From SAR116 cluster bacterium AG-337-N21 (GTDB lineage Bacteria; Pseudomonadota; Alphaproteobacteria; Puniceispirillales; Marisalimonadaceae), in contig QBZZ01000018.1 of NCBI GenBank assembly GCA_003282145.1, positions 1 through 46,827 on the forward strand: DNA of 46,827 nt, given 5' to 3'. Under the pieces are notes generated by a model that was given only the letters and a program-made list of their open reading frames with translations, had not been told where the DNA came from and did not search any database. Of this stretch, positions 8,651 through 17,662 are shown piece by piece. Every line of letters starts with the position of its first letter. Positions within the stretch are counted from its first letter, which is position 1. Position numbers and translations under genes: made by a program.

Positions 8651-9616
8651 TTGTCAGTATTTTTAGGTGATGGTGAATATAGATATAAAGTTGTAGATAA
8701 TTGGGCCAGACTCCCAGAGAATTGGTCTTTTATGGATGTTGCTGGTGTTGCTGTAAATAGCAAAGATGAGGTATTTGTATTTAATCGTGGACAACATCCA
8801 ATGATTATTTTTGATATTGACGGTAATTACCTTAGATCTTGGGGAGATGATCTTTTTTCTAGACCTCATGGTATTCATATCGGTCCAGACGATTATATAT
8901 ATTGTACTGATGATGGTGACCATACAGTTAAAAAAATTAGTCCTGAAGGCAAATTAATTTTCCAAATTGGTATTCCAGGAAATCCTGCTGAATTCATGTC
9001 AAACCTACCATTTCATAGATGTACCCATACAGCGCTATGTCCAGACAATAATATATTTGTATCTGATGGTTATGGAAATGCATGTGTTCATAAATATTCA
9101 CCAGATGGAAAATTAATTAAAACCTTTGGGGAACCTGGTTCAGGTCCAGGTCAATTTAATCTGGTTCACAATATTGTTGCAGATGATGATGGCTGGATTT
9201 ATGTGGCTGACAGAGAAAATCATAGAATTCAGGTCTTTAATACTGAAGGTAAATATGAAACCCAGTGGAATAATCTTCATCGACCTTGTGGTTTATTTAT
9301 GCCTAGAGGAAAATGTCCAGTTTGTATTGTAGGAGAGCTTGGTCCTGGTCTTTTAGTAAACAGAAATTATCAAAATTTAGGTCCTAGGTTGAGCATATTA
9401 GATAATAATGGAAACCTAATCACCCGCTTAGGAGGTGAAAATGGTCCAGGTTTTGAACTAGGTCAATTTTTAGCTCCACACGGTTTAGCAGTTGACACTA
9501 AAGGAAGTATTTATGTGGGAGAAGTTTCTTATACGAATTGGCCATATAGTTTTGGTAACGAGCCAAAGCCTAAACATTTAAAAACTCTTCAAAAATTAGA
9601 AAGAGCATTTAATTAA
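8651..9616 (+). CDS. NHL-repeat six-bladed propeller protein, peptidyl-amidoglycolate-lyase-like
   Basis: I choose TTG at 8651: GGAGG at 8639-8643 sits 7 bases before it, whereas the ATG at 8624 has no ribosome site and would add nine hydrophobic residues. The resulting 321-residue protein consists of NHL-type blades, for example VADRENHRIQVFNTEG and the later GLAVDTKGSIYVGEV. The family includes the lyase domain of peptidylglycine alpha-amidating enzymes and many bacterial proteins of unknown substrate. Without a signal peptide at this start it would be cytoplasmic. It stands directly before the oligopeptide ABC operon, 82 bases from the binding-protein gene, so a role in breaking down an imported peptide-like compound is plausible but not shown. 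Confidence 0.75.
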   Translation: MSVFLGDGEYRYKVVDNWARLPENWSFMDVAGVAVNSKDEVFVFNRGQHPMIIFDIDGNYLRSWGDDLFSRPHGIHIGPDDYIYCTDDGDHTVKKISPEGKLIFQIGIPGNPAEFMSNLPFHRCTHTALCPDNNIFVSDGYGNACVHKYSPDGKLIKTFGEPGSGPGQFNLVHNIVADDDGWIYVADRENHRIQVFNTEGKYETQWNNLHRPCGLFMPRGKCPVCIVGELGPGLLVNRNYQNLGPRLSILDNNGNLITRLGGENGPGFELGQFLAPHGLAVDTKGSIYVGEVSYTNWPYSFGNEPKPKHLKTLQKLERAFN

Positions 9617-9639
9617 AAATGTAACTTTAATTATGTTAA

Positions 9640-9698
9640 GAAAGGAGGAAAATTTTAAAATTTAACTTTAATAAATAAACTTTGGGAGGAAATAAATT
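9640..9698 (+). promoter_or_regulatory. Leader with two strong ribosome sites before the binding-protein gene
   Basis: GGGAGG at 9684-9689 is the ribosome site of the binding-protein gene (9 bases before its ATG). A second, even stronger one (AAAGGAGG, 9640-9647) stands 52 bases before the start but has no ATG, GTG or TTG at a usable distance; it is followed by an A/T palindrome (AAAATTTTAAAATTTT-like). It may be a standby ribosome site or a remnant. Confidence 0.35.
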
Positions 9699-11219
9699 AT
9701 GAAAATTAAAAGTTTATCACTTGCTATTTCATCTGCTGCTATTATGGCATTTGGTAGCCTGTTTTCTCCAGCTTATTCTGCTGGAAAAGATATAACAATT
9801 GTAATAGCTGAAGAGCCAGATATTGTTGATCCTTGTGAAGCAACCCGATCAGTAGTTGGAAAAATTGTTAAACAAAATGTAACTGAGACCCTTACGGAAA
9901 TAAATCCAGCTGATGGTTCGGTAACTCCTAGATTAGCTACTTCTTGGAAACAGACGGATAATCTCACTTGGGAATTTAATATTCGCAAAGGGATTAAATT
10001 TCATGATGGCGAGGATTTGAACGCTAAAGCGGTTGTGAAGTCTATAAATCGTGCTTTAAATCCTAAGTATGATTGTGAGATTAGAACTAAGTTTTTTGGT
10101 AACATAAATTTAACAGCGACTGCAATAGGAAGTCATACTATTTCTATTAAAACAGAAACACCCCAACCTATAATGCCAGCTATGATGGGTACAATGACAG
10201 TGGTAAGTCCAAATACTCAAGAAGCTAAAGGTGTACGTGATCCTAAAGGCACAGGTCCATATCTTTTTAATACCTGGACACCAGGTCAATCTGTAACTTT
10301 AAAAAGATTTGATGGATATTGGGGTGATAAACCAGAGGTTGAAAACGCAACATATGTCTGGAGAAATGAATCTGCAGTCCGAGCTGCAATGGTCAAAACT
10401 GGCGAAGCTGATATTGCAGCCAGCATTGGTGTTCAAGATGCGAATGACCCAAAGATGGACTTTAGTTACTTTAACTCAGAAACTTCTAGGTTAAGGATTG
10501 ATATGACTAGGGCTCCATTGAATGATATTAGGGTTAGAAAGGCAATGAATTTAGCTATTGATTTGGACGGTCTTACTGGTACTATTTTTCCAGAAGGTGT
10601 TGTAAAGATGACCCAGATTGTTGTGCCAAGTATTAATGGGCATAATCCAACTTTAAAACCTTGGCCATATAATCCAGCTGAAGCTAAAAAATTAGTAAAG
10701 GCAGCTAAAGCAGATGGTGTTCCAGTTGATAAAGAAATTGTTTTGATTGGAAGGCTTGGAATTTATCCTAATTCTACAGAAGCAATGGAAGCTATGCATG
10801 CTATGCTTACTGAAGTCGGCTTTAATATTAAAATTAAAATGATGGAAACTGCTGGTTGGTTGAATTTTTTAAGTAGGCCATATGCTGAAGATAGAGGTCC
10901 AGCCTTGCAACAAAGCCAACACGATAATAACAATGGTGACGCTGTTTTCTCAATGTTTAATAAGTATGCATGTAAAGGAGCGCAATCTACAACATGTGAC
11001 AAACAAGTAGATGCCTGGATAACTGAAGCTACTGCTGCAATAGGTGACAAAAGAAGAGATACCTGGCGTAAAGCTCAAAAGAAATTACATGAAGAAATAA
11101 TTCCAGATGTTCAAATGTTTCATATGGTAGGATTTTCACGTGTAAACCCTAGAATTAAATTTACTCCAACTATTTCAACAAATAGTGAAATTCAGATTTC
11201 TCAGGTAAAATTTAATTAA
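9699..11219 (+). CDS. ABC transporter substrate-binding protein, dipeptide/oligopeptide (family 5)
   Basis: The 506-residue protein begins with a clear signal peptide (KIK, hydrophobic stretch, cleavage likely after SPAYSA at residue 28). The body matches family 5 solute-binding proteins of the DppA/OppA type: EEPDIVDP near the mature start, LTWEFNIRKGIKFHDGEDLNA (a signature segment) and GTGPYLFNTW. It would bind a peptide-like or glutathione-like ligand in the periplasm and deliver it to the permeases encoded next. Two cysteines in the KYACKGAQSTTC block near the C-terminus may form a disulfide. The two permeases, fused ATPase and M20 amidohydrolase follow on the same strand. Ligand identity is not evident. 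Confidence 0.9.
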   Translation: MKIKSLSLAISSAAIMAFGSLFSPAYSAGKDITIVIAEEPDIVDPCEATRSVVGKIVKQNVTETLTEINPADGSVTPRLATSWKQTDNLTWEFNIRKGIKFHDGEDLNAKAVVKSINRALNPKYDCEIRTKFFGNINLTATAIGSHTISIKTETPQPIMPAMMGTMTVVSPNTQEAKGVRDPKGTGPYLFNTWTPGQSVTLKRFDGYWGDKPEVENATYVWRNESAVRAAMVKTGEADIAASIGVQDANDPKMDFSYFNSETSRLRIDMTRAPLNDIRVRKAMNLAIDLDGLTGTIFPEGVVKMTQIVVPSINGHNPTLKPWPYNPAEAKKLVKAAKADGVPVDKEIVLIGRLGIYPNSTEAMEAMHAMLTEVGFNIKIKMMETAGWLNFLSRPYAEDRGPALQQSQHDNNNGDAVFSMFNKYACKGAQSTTCDKQVDAWITEATAAIGDKRRDTWRKAQKKLHEEIIPDVQMFHMVGFSRVNPRIKFTPTISTNSEIQISQVKFN

Positions 11220-11232
11220 ACTCAAAAATATT

Positions 11233-11262
11233 ATTCCAACCAGATAAAATTCTGGTTGGAAT
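11233..11262 (+). terminator. Stem-loop between the binding-protein and permease genes
   Basis: A perfect 12-bp stem (ATTCCAACCAGA / TCTGGTTGGAAT) closes a 6-base loop in the 68-base gap. Only three T's follow, so it is a weak terminator at most. Such hairpins after the first gene of ABC operons are known to stabilise or partly terminate the message, giving more binding protein than permease. Confidence 0.6.
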
Positions 11263-11287
11263 TTAAAATCTAATTTAATGTTTTTAT

Positions 11288-12205
11288 ATGAGAAAATATT
11301 TATCTAAACGAATATTATCAAGTTTGTTGGCCATTACCGGACTTTTTGTAATGGTTTTTTTTCTTGCTCGTCTTACTGGTGATCCAGGACATTTATATTT
11401 ACCTATTGATGCACCCGTAGAAGTGAGAAAAGAGTTTTCTGAAAAACATGGTTTTAATGATCCTATTTATATTCAATTCGGTAGATTTTTAGAAGATTTG
11501 TCAGAGGGTGATCTTGGTTATTCATTAAGAAAAGAAAGACCTGCAATTGATATCGTTTTAGAAGCTATTCCAGTCACTCTATCATTAGCTGCTGTAGCAA
11601 TGACCATTGCCTTATTAGGTGCTATACTAATTGGCTCATTAGCCGCATATAAACCTAATGGTCTTTTTGATAGGATTTCAAGAGTGGTTTCTCTTACTGC
11701 TGCAAGTGCACCGGATTTTTGGATAGCAATAACAGCAATTTTGGTTTTTTCTGTTTCTCTTGGATGGTTGCCAACATCTGGAATAGGAGGATTACCATAT
11801 TGGATAATGCCAATTGGCATTTTAGTTATAAGACCCTTAGGTCTTTTGGTGCAGGTTGTAAGAGGGTCAATGATTACTGCTCTCAGCTCAGACTTTGTTA
11901 AAACAGCAAGAGCTAAAGGTGTTAAAGAAAAAAAAGTTATTTTTAAGCACGCACTTCGAAATGGATTGTTGCCTGTTATAACCGTTGCAGGTGACCAAGC
12001 TGCTGCAATTGCCAATGGAGCTGTTATTGTTGAGACTATATTTGGATGGCCTGGAATAGGTAAATTAATGATCGATTCTATTATGCAAAGAGATTTTGCA
12101 GTAGTCCAGGCTTCCATTTTAATAACTGCTATAGTTATTTTATCAATTAATATTATTATTGATATTGCTTACGCAATTCTTGATCCAAGAATAAGGCATA
12201 AATAG
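11288..12205 (+). CDS. Peptide ABC transporter permease, DppB-like
   Basis: The 305-residue protein has six membrane segments. It carries the N-terminal RILSSLLAITGLFVMVFFLARL helix typical of DppB/OppB and the cytoplasmic EAA loop around ARAKGVKEKKVIFKHALRNG, which contacts the ATPase. It would form the channel together with the next gene product, one base downstream. The start follows the intergenic stem-loop; the ATG at 11288 is the only good candidate before the first helix. Confidence 0.9.
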   Translation: MRKYLSKRILSSLLAITGLFVMVFFLARLTGDPGHLYLPIDAPVEVRKEFSEKHGFNDPIYIQFGRFLEDLSEGDLGYSLRKERPAIDIVLEAIPVTLSLAAVAMTIALLGAILIGSLAAYKPNGLFDRISRVVSLTAASAPDFWIAITAILVFSVSLGWLPTSGIGGLPYWIMPIGILVIRPLGLLVQVVRGSMITALSSDFVKTARAKGVKEKKVIFKHALRNGLLPVITVAGDQAAAIANGAVIVETIFGWPGIGKLMIDSIMQRDFAVVQASILITAIVILSINIIIDIAYAILDPRIRHK

Positions 12206-12206
12206 C

Positions 12207-13112
12207 ATGCAATTAATTTTACAAAAAAAAGTATTTTACAATAAATTTAAACAGATCTTTTCAATGTTTCTCAATGATAAATTAGCATTGATTTCAATTA
12301 TTTTTTTAACTTTTATGGTTTTTTTAGCTTTATTTGGACCCTCTTTAATTAATGATTCTTATATAAAAATGAACTTAAGACTTAGGAATTTAGAACCCTT
12401 TTCTTTTGATCATAATTTTATGTATTTTTTTGGTGCAGATGCCCTTGGTAGAAGTATGATTGCTAGGCTAATAATTGCTACTCAAAATACTATGTTTATA
12501 GCTGGTAGTGCTGTCATATTATCTATGACTTTGGGAGGTGCCCTAGGGTTAATTTCAGGCTATTTTGGAGGTAAAACTGGAAACTTAATAATGAGAATAG
12601 CTGACATTATTATGAGTTTCCCATCACTTTTACTAGCTGTAATCGTATTATATATGTTTGATCCTGGGTTATTAAATTTAGTTTTGGTTCTCGCATTCAC
12701 AAGAATGCCCATATACATGAGGACAGCAAGAGCTGAGGTTCTCGAAATAAGAGAGAGATTGTTTGTTTCTGCTGCAATATCTATGGGAGCCTCAAATTCA
12801 AGAATTATATTCAAACACATAGCGCCATTAACCATTCCAACTTTGATAACTATAGCTACATTGGATTTTGCTTTTGTTATGTTAGGTGAATCTGCTTTAA
12901 GTTTTCTTGGTGTTGGAATACAACCTCCAGATGTTACGTGGGGTCTAATGGTTGCACAGGGTAGAAATTATCTCCAATTGGCTTGGTGGCTAGCTTTTTT
13001 CCCAGGTTTAATAATAATGTTGGTTGCCCTATCACTAAATTTATTATCTTCGTGGTTAAGAATTGTATTAGACCCTAGGCAGAGATGGCGTTTAGAAAAT
13101 ATCGGAGATTAA
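12207..13112 (+). CDS. Peptide ABC transporter permease, DppC-like
   Basis: The 301-residue protein is the second channel subunit, with six membrane segments, the sequence FGADALGRSMIARLI characteristic of DppC/OppC, and an EAA loop (SAAISMGASNSRIIFKHIAP). It starts one base after the DppB-like stop and ends one base before the ATPase start, which indicates tight co-translation. The first 30 residues are cytoplasmic and basic, as usual for this subunit. Confidence 0.9.
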   Translation: MQLILQKKVFYNKFKQIFSMFLNDKLALISIIFLTFMVFLALFGPSLINDSYIKMNLRLRNLEPFSFDHNFMYFFGADALGRSMIARLIIATQNTMFIAGSAVILSMTLGGALGLISGYFGGKTGNLIMRIADIIMSFPSLLLAVIVLYMFDPGLLNLVLVLAFTRMPIYMRTARAEVLEIRERLFVSAAISMGASNSRIIFKHIAPLTIPTLITIATLDFAFVMLGESALSFLGVGIQPPDVTWGLMVAQGRNYLQLAWWLAFFPGLIIMLVALSLNLLSSWLRIVLDPRQRWRLENIGD

Positions 13113-13113
13113 A

Positions 13114-14718
13114 ATGAGTAATAATGTAAATTTATTATTAAAGGTTTCTAATTTAGCAGTTTCATTCGATACTGTTGAAGGATCTATAAATGCAGTCCAG
13201 GGTATAGATTTTGAACTAAATAAGGGGCAAACATTAGCAATAATTGGAGAAAGTGGTTCTGGAAAAAGCGTTACTGCTTCTGTTATTATGGGTATTTTAA
13301 CATGTCCGCCAGGTAGAATTAAAAGTGGAGAAATTTTTTTAAATAAACAAGACATTTTAAAACTCTCAGAGACAGATAGAAGAGAATTAATGGGAAACAA
13401 AATTGCTATAATTTTTCAAGATACATTATCTCACCTTAATCCAGTTTTTACTGTAGGAGCGCAAATAGCAGAATGTTTTGAGGTTCACAAAAATTATACA
13501 AAAAAAGAAAGTTGGGACAAAGCAGTCAAGTTATTAGATAGAGTAAAAATACCCAGCCCTCATAAAAGAGCAAAAGATTATCCGCATCAATTTTCTGGAG
13601 GTCAAAGGCAGAGGGTTATGATTGCAATGGCTCTTGCATTAGAACCAGATATAATTATTGCTGACGAGCCTACAACAGCACTTGATGTAACAATTCAGGC
13701 AAAAATATTAGAATTGCTAGCGGAACTCCGAGATGAAAGAAATATGGGTTTAATACTCATTACACACGACCTAGGTATTGCTGCAGAAGTGGCAGATAAA
13801 GTGATTGTACTAAAGAATGGTAAAATAGTAGAAAGAGGTACTTTGAAAGATGTATTTATAAAGCCGAAGCATAAGTATACAAAAGAATTGATGAATTCTA
13901 TTCCTGGTAAATTTGATCAAAAATACAAAAGAAATGATAATATCGAAACTAAACCAATATTAGAAGTCAAAAACATTTCTAAGTCTTATGACACTATAGC
14001 TTGTGATAATGTAAATTTTAATCTTTTTCGTGATGAGATTATTGGAATTGTTGGTGAATCTGGGTCTGGTAAAACTACAATTTCTAACCTGATATTAAGA
14101 TTAATTGAGCCTTCAAGTGGTAGTATTCTATATCATGGACGTAATATTTTTGATTTTGATAAAAAAGAATTATTTAATTTCAGAAGAAAAGTTCAAATTG
14201 TATTTCAAGACCCATATGCATCCCTTAATCCAACTATGAATGTGTTTGATATTATTTCAGAACCTTGGATAATTCATGCTGATTTTCTTGATAAAAAACT
14301 TCATCAGGCAAGGATATCTGAATTATTATATAGTGTAGGGCTACAGCCAAGTGATTCAAAAAAATATCCTCATGAATTTTCAGGTGGTCAAAGACAAAGA
14401 ATAGCCATTGCTAGAGCTTTGGCTCTTAATCCAGAAATTATTATATGTGATGAAGCTGTTTCTGCGCTTGATGTTTCCATTCAGGCACAGATAATAAAAT
14501 TATTAAAAGATCTAAGAAATAAGTTTTCACTTTCATACATATTTATTGCTCATGATTTACCAGTTGTAAGAGATTTGGCTGATAGAGTAATTGTAATGAA
14601 ATCTGGAAAAATTCTAGAAGAAGGTAATGTAGAAGAAGTTTTTAATAACCCGGGCAATCCTTACACGATAGATTTATTAAAATCTAGTCCATCCGTTGAG
14701 AAATTATTAAGTAATTAA
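13114..14718 (+). CDS. Fused double ATPase of the peptide ABC transporter (DppD-DppF type)
   Basis: Both ATPase halves of an oligopeptide transporter are joined in one 534-residue chain. Half 1 has Walker A GESGSGKS (45-52), signature SGGQRQR (161-167) and Walker B IIIADE; half 2 has Walker A GESGSGKT (314-321), signature SGGQRQR and Walker B IIICDE. Each half ends with the short oligopeptide-family C-terminal extension (for example HKYTKELMNSIP and NPYTIDLLKSSP). It powers import through the two permeases. Fusions like this are common (GsiA/YejF type) and fix the 1:1 ratio of the two ATPases. All catalytic motifs look intact. Confidence 0.92.
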   Translation: MSNNVNLLLKVSNLAVSFDTVEGSINAVQGIDFELNKGQTLAIIGESGSGKSVTASVIMGILTCPPGRIKSGEIFLNKQDILKLSETDRRELMGNKIAIIFQDTLSHLNPVFTVGAQIAECFEVHKNYTKKESWDKAVKLLDRVKIPSPHKRAKDYPHQFSGGQRQRVMIAMALALEPDIIIADEPTTALDVTIQAKILELLAELRDERNMGLILITHDLGIAAEVADKVIVLKNGKIVERGTLKDVFIKPKHKYTKELMNSIPGKFDQKYKRNDNIETKPILEVKNISKSYDTIACDNVNFNLFRDEIIGIVGESGSGKTTISNLILRLIEPSSGSILYHGRNIFDFDKKELFNFRRKVQIVFQDPYASLNPTMNVFDIISEPWIIHADFLDKKLHQARISELLYSVGLQPSDSKKYPHEFSGGQRQRIAIARALALNPEIIICDEAVSALDVSIQAQIIKLLKDLRNKFSLSYIFIAHDLPVVRDLADRVIVMKSGKILEEGNVEEVFNNPGNPYTIDLLKSSPSVEKLLSN

Positions 14719-14744
14719 AAAGTAAAAAATAAGAAAGTAATAAA

Positions 14745-16163
14745 ATGAGTAACCAAGAAGAAATTTGGCAATTAGTGGATGATAAAAAAGAGGAGTATAT
14801 AAAATTTTCCGATCGTGTGTTTGATACTCCTGAGATTTTGTATAAAGAATTTAAATCAGTTTCAGAGCATACGCAAATGTTACAAAAAGAAGGTTTTAAA
14901 ATAACAGAGGGCATTTGTAACATGCCTACAGCTGTAATGGGAGAATACGGTAAATCAGGACCAGTTATTGCTATCTTAGGTGAGTTTGATGCTTTACCAG
15001 GATTAAGTCAACAAGCAGGCGTTGCAGAACACAAACCTATCAAAAATAGTGAAAATGGTCATGGTTGTGGACATAATTTACTAGGAGCTGCTTCTCTTTT
15101 AGCGGCGACTGCTGTCAAGGATTGGTTAGATAACAACAATATAGAAGCTAGGATTAGATATTATGGTTGTCCTGCAGAAGAAGGAGGGGCTGCTAAAACG
15201 TATATGTCTAGAGATGGTTGGTTTGATAATATTGATACTGCTATATGTTGGCATCCAGCCACTTTTAATTCGGTTAACAAACCCATATCCCTAGCTAATT
15301 CTAGAATTGATTTCACTTTTACAGGTAAAGCCGCTCATGCTGCCACTGCTCCACATCTAGGTAGAAGCGCTTTAGATGCTGTAGAACTAATGAATATAGG
15401 TGTTAATTATATGAGAGAGCATATGCCGGACTCAGCTAGAGTACATTACGCATACATGGATGCTGGAGGTAACGCAGCTAATGTAGTTCAGGCTAAGGTT
15501 ACCATAAGGCATTTGATAAGGGCATCGAATTTAACAGAATTACGTTCTTTAGTTGAGAGAGTTTACAAAATTTCTGACGGTGCTGCACTAATGACTGAAA
15601 CTAGCGTGGAAAAGAAAGTTTACAGCGGAGTATCGAATTTATTAGGTAATGAACCATTGGAACAAATAATGCAAAATGAATTTGAAAAAATAGGCCCTGT
15701 TATATTTGATAAAAAAGATAAAGAATTTGCTAACAAAATAAGATCTACTCTTACAGAGTCTGATATTTTAGATAGTTTTCAAAGAATTGGTATAAAAGCT
15801 CCTTTAGATATGCCTTTATGTGATTTTGTAGCTCCTTTGAATAGTTTCAGCAGTGGTGGTATAGGCTCCACTGATGTAGGAGATGTAAGTTGGGTGGTTC
15901 CTACTGTTCAAGCAAGAGTGGCAACATGTGCAGTTGGCACACCATTTCATACATGGCAAACTGTAGCTCAAGGCAAAGCACCTGCTGCTCACAAAGGAAT
16001 GGTTCATGCAGCAAAAATTATGGCATCAACAGCATGCGCCCTAATAAATGATCCTAAAAAATTAAATGATGCTAAAGAAGTTTTTAAAAAACAGATTAAA
16101 AAGAATCCTTATCTTTGTCCAATTCCTAATGGTGTTAAGCCTCCAATAATAAAATATGAATAA
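14745..16163 (+). CDS. M20-family amidohydrolase, AbgB/aminobenzoyl-glutamate hydrolase-like
   Basis: The 472-residue protein carries the metal-binding GHGCGHNLLG (105-114), the catalytic GCPAEEGG (141-148), and a later metal ligand in CWHPATF (H170). These match the M20D amidohydrolases, with the HNLLG block and overall length favouring AbgB (p-aminobenzoyl-glutamate hydrolase subunit). Such enzymes cleave an amide bond of N-acyl or aminobenzoyl amino acids in the cytoplasm. It stands 26 bases after the peptide transporter ATPase and so probably cleaves the imported substrate. No separate AbgA partner gene is seen, so it may work alone. It is the last gene before the tRNA and island. Confidence 0.85.
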   Translation: MSNQEEIWQLVDDKKEEYIKFSDRVFDTPEILYKEFKSVSEHTQMLQKEGFKITEGICNMPTAVMGEYGKSGPVIAILGEFDALPGLSQQAGVAEHKPIKNSENGHGCGHNLLGAASLLAATAVKDWLDNNNIEARIRYYGCPAEEGGAAKTYMSRDGWFDNIDTAICWHPATFNSVNKPISLANSRIDFTFTGKAAHAATAPHLGRSALDAVELMNIGVNYMREHMPDSARVHYAYMDAGGNAANVVQAKVTIRHLIRASNLTELRSLVERVYKISDGAALMTETSVEKKVYSGVSNLLGNEPLEQIMQNEFEKIGPVIFDKKDKEFANKIRSTLTESDILDSFQRIGIKAPLDMPLCDFVAPLNSFSSGGIGSTDVGDVSWVVPTVQARVATCAVGTPFHTWQTVAQGKAPAAHKGMVHAAKIMASTACALINDPKKLNDAKEVFKKQIKKNPYLCPIPNGVKPPIIKYE

Positions 16164-16211
16164 ACCTTTGTAAAATTTAGTTTTTCATATATTTATCTAG
16201 TATGTGATTAT

Positions 16212-16288
16212 GCGCTTTTAGCTCAACTGGATAGAGCATTTGACTTCGAATCAAAAGGTTGGGGGTTCGAGTCCCTCAGAGCGCACCA
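16212..16288 (+). tRNA. tRNA-Arg (anticodon UCG), CCA encoded
   Basis: A complete 77-base cloverleaf can be drawn: acceptor GCGCTTT/AGAGCGC (one G-U pair), D stem GCTC/GAGC, anticodon stem TTTGA/TCAAA with loop CTTCGAA (anticodon TCG), T stem GGGGG/CCCTC, discriminator A and encoded CCA. Its 3' 51 bases recur at 22189-22239 as the far junction of an integrated element, so this gene is the integration target and its present 3' half probably came from the element. Loop positions fit an integrase crossover in the anticodon region. Confidence 0.95.
16238..16288 (+). repeat. attL: 51-bp repeat within the tRNA 3' part
   Basis: This stretch, from the D/anticodon junction to CCA, is identical to 22189-22239. 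Just upstream a further 12 bases (AACTGGATAGAG) also match the far copy, with one mismatch between the two blocks. Confidence 0.9.
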
Positions 16289-16356
16289 CAACTTATTGTT
16301 TATTATCAGTTATTTAGAAGAATTGATTTTAAATAATACCCAGAGATTACTCAGTT

Positions 16357-16379
16357 TTGACACAGATTTGACACAGTAA
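16357..16379 (+). repeat. 23-bp repeat near attL, candidate integrase arm site
   Basis: A tandem pair of TTTGACACAG-like units stands 13 bases before the integrase ATG. The same 23 bases recur at 22091-22113, just inside the other junction. Paired short repeats inside both junctions are what arm-type integrase sites look like. Because it overlaps the integrase leader it could also allow self-regulation. Confidence 0.55.
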
Positions 16380-16391
16380 AAGGAGTCAAAG

Positions 16392-17375
16392 ATGAGTTGT
16401 GTACGTAAAAGAGGTAATTCTTGGAATGCTCAAGTAAGAGTATCTGGTTGGAGAAGTTTCACAAAATCATTTAAAAAAAAGAGTGATGCAATTATTTGGA
16501 GTTCAAAGTTAGAACATCAATTAAGAAATACTTCACTTCCAGAAGAAAATATTCAGAACTTAAAATTATCATTCTTAATGAATAGATATGCTGAGGAAGT
16601 TTCTTCCAAAATAAAGAGTGGGATGACTGAACAATGCCAATTAAGACTAATATCTAAAAGATGGATAGGGGAGAGTAAAGTTATTAACTTAACTAAAAGT
16701 CATTTTGAACAATATAGACAAGATAGATTGAAAGAGGTTAAGTCTGGAACTGTAAAGGCGGAGTTAACTTTAATACAAAGAGTGTTTAAAAGTGCAATTA
16801 AAGAATGGGGATATGGAATACTCCTAAACCCAGTTGCTAATATTGAATTACCAAAGAGTTCAAAACCAAGAAACAGAAGACTTGTCTCAAATGAATTGTC
16901 AGACCTTATCTCTAATGCAGAAAAACAAAGAAACAAGTATATCTCTACAATTATTCAGTTCGCAGTAGAAACTGGAATGAGAAGGTCTGAGATACTTAAA
17001 CTTAAATGGAATGATGTAAATCTAAATACTGGAATTGCCTCACTCTATGATACTAAAAATGGGGATGATAGACACATACCATTAACAAAAATTGCTATAG
17101 AGTTACTATCAAATCTTACTCAGTCATCTGAGTTTGTATTTCCAATATCTGCAAACTGTCTAAGACTTGCATGGGAGAGATGTAGAAAAAAATCCAATAT
17201 TAAAGGATTAAGATTTCATGATTTAAGACATGAGGCAGTATCAAGATTCTTTGAAATGGGTTTATCAGTTCCAGAGGTTGCATTAATATCTGGTCATAAA
17301 GATGTAAGACAATTATTTAGATATACTCATCTCAAACCAGAGAACTTAATTACTAAATATTCTAATTTATTTTGA
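16392..17375 (+). CDS. int: Tyrosine recombinase (site-specific integrase)
   Basis: The 327-residue protein has a short N-terminal DNA-binding region, a SAM-like core-binding domain (about 58-150) and a C-terminal catalytic domain with all expected residues: R197 in TGMRRSE, K222, H276-D-L-R279, H302 in SGHKDV and nucleophile Y311. Members cut and rejoin DNA at tRNA genes, and this gene lies 104 bases from its target tRNA-Arg, pointing inward, the classic island arrangement. The ribosome site AAAAGGAG precedes the ATG at good spacing. It should catalyse integration; no excisionase is recognised, though the small RHH-like protein at 19228 is a candidate. Confidence 0.95.
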   Translation: MSCVRKRGNSWNAQVRVSGWRSFTKSFKKKSDAIIWSSKLEHQLRNTSLPEENIQNLKLSFLMNRYAEEVSSKIKSGMTEQCQLRLISKRWIGESKVINLTKSHFEQYRQDRLKEVKSGTVKAELTLIQRVFKSAIKEWGYGILLNPVANIELPKSSKPRNRRLVSNELSDLISNAEKQRNKYISTIIQFAVETGMRRSEILKLKWNDVNLNTGIASLYDTKNGDDRHIPLTKIAIELLSNLTQSSEFVFPISANCLRLAWERCRKKSNIKGLRFHDLRHEAVSRFFEMGLSVPEVALISGHKDVRQLFRYTHLKPENLITKYSNLF

Positions 17376-17503
17376 TGTGATAATTTTGTTTAATAATGTT
17401 AAAATTGATTTATTCCAATTTCTTTAGAAAGTTTATATGCTTTTTTTACTTCTTGTTTATTTCAAACCATTAGTAAACTTTTATCTGCACAAGAAACCTT
17501 GAA

Positions 17504-17564
17504 TGTCGCAACTGGTAAAACTTTATCCGCTGATTTGCGACAAGTCGCGTAGATTGTCGCAACT
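17504..17564. other. Putative rolling-circle origin: hairpin and TGTCGCAACT repeats
   Basis: TTGCGACAA (17535-17543) and TTGTCGCAA (17554-17562) form a 9-bp perfect stem with a 10-base loop (GTCGCGTAGA). TGTCGCAACT occurs at 17504-17513 and again overlapping the second arm. It stands about 100 bases before the HUH Rep gene and is much more GC-rich than its surroundings. HUH replication proteins nick in or beside such hairpins. The rest of the 17376-17662 gap holds no other signal that I can support. Confidence 0.45.
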
Positions 17565-17662
17565 ATGATGAAAGTTTGATTTATATAAATATGATGAAAT
17601 AAAGAATAGAAAGAAAAAGGGTAAGTCGTTGTGTTTCTAATCTGCGATTTATCGACAGAAAA

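Noticed and set aside
11518-12117. 199-residue open frame on the minus strand
   Set aside because: It lies entirely opposite the DppB-like permease gene, has no ribosome site and no sensible family; a shadow frame.
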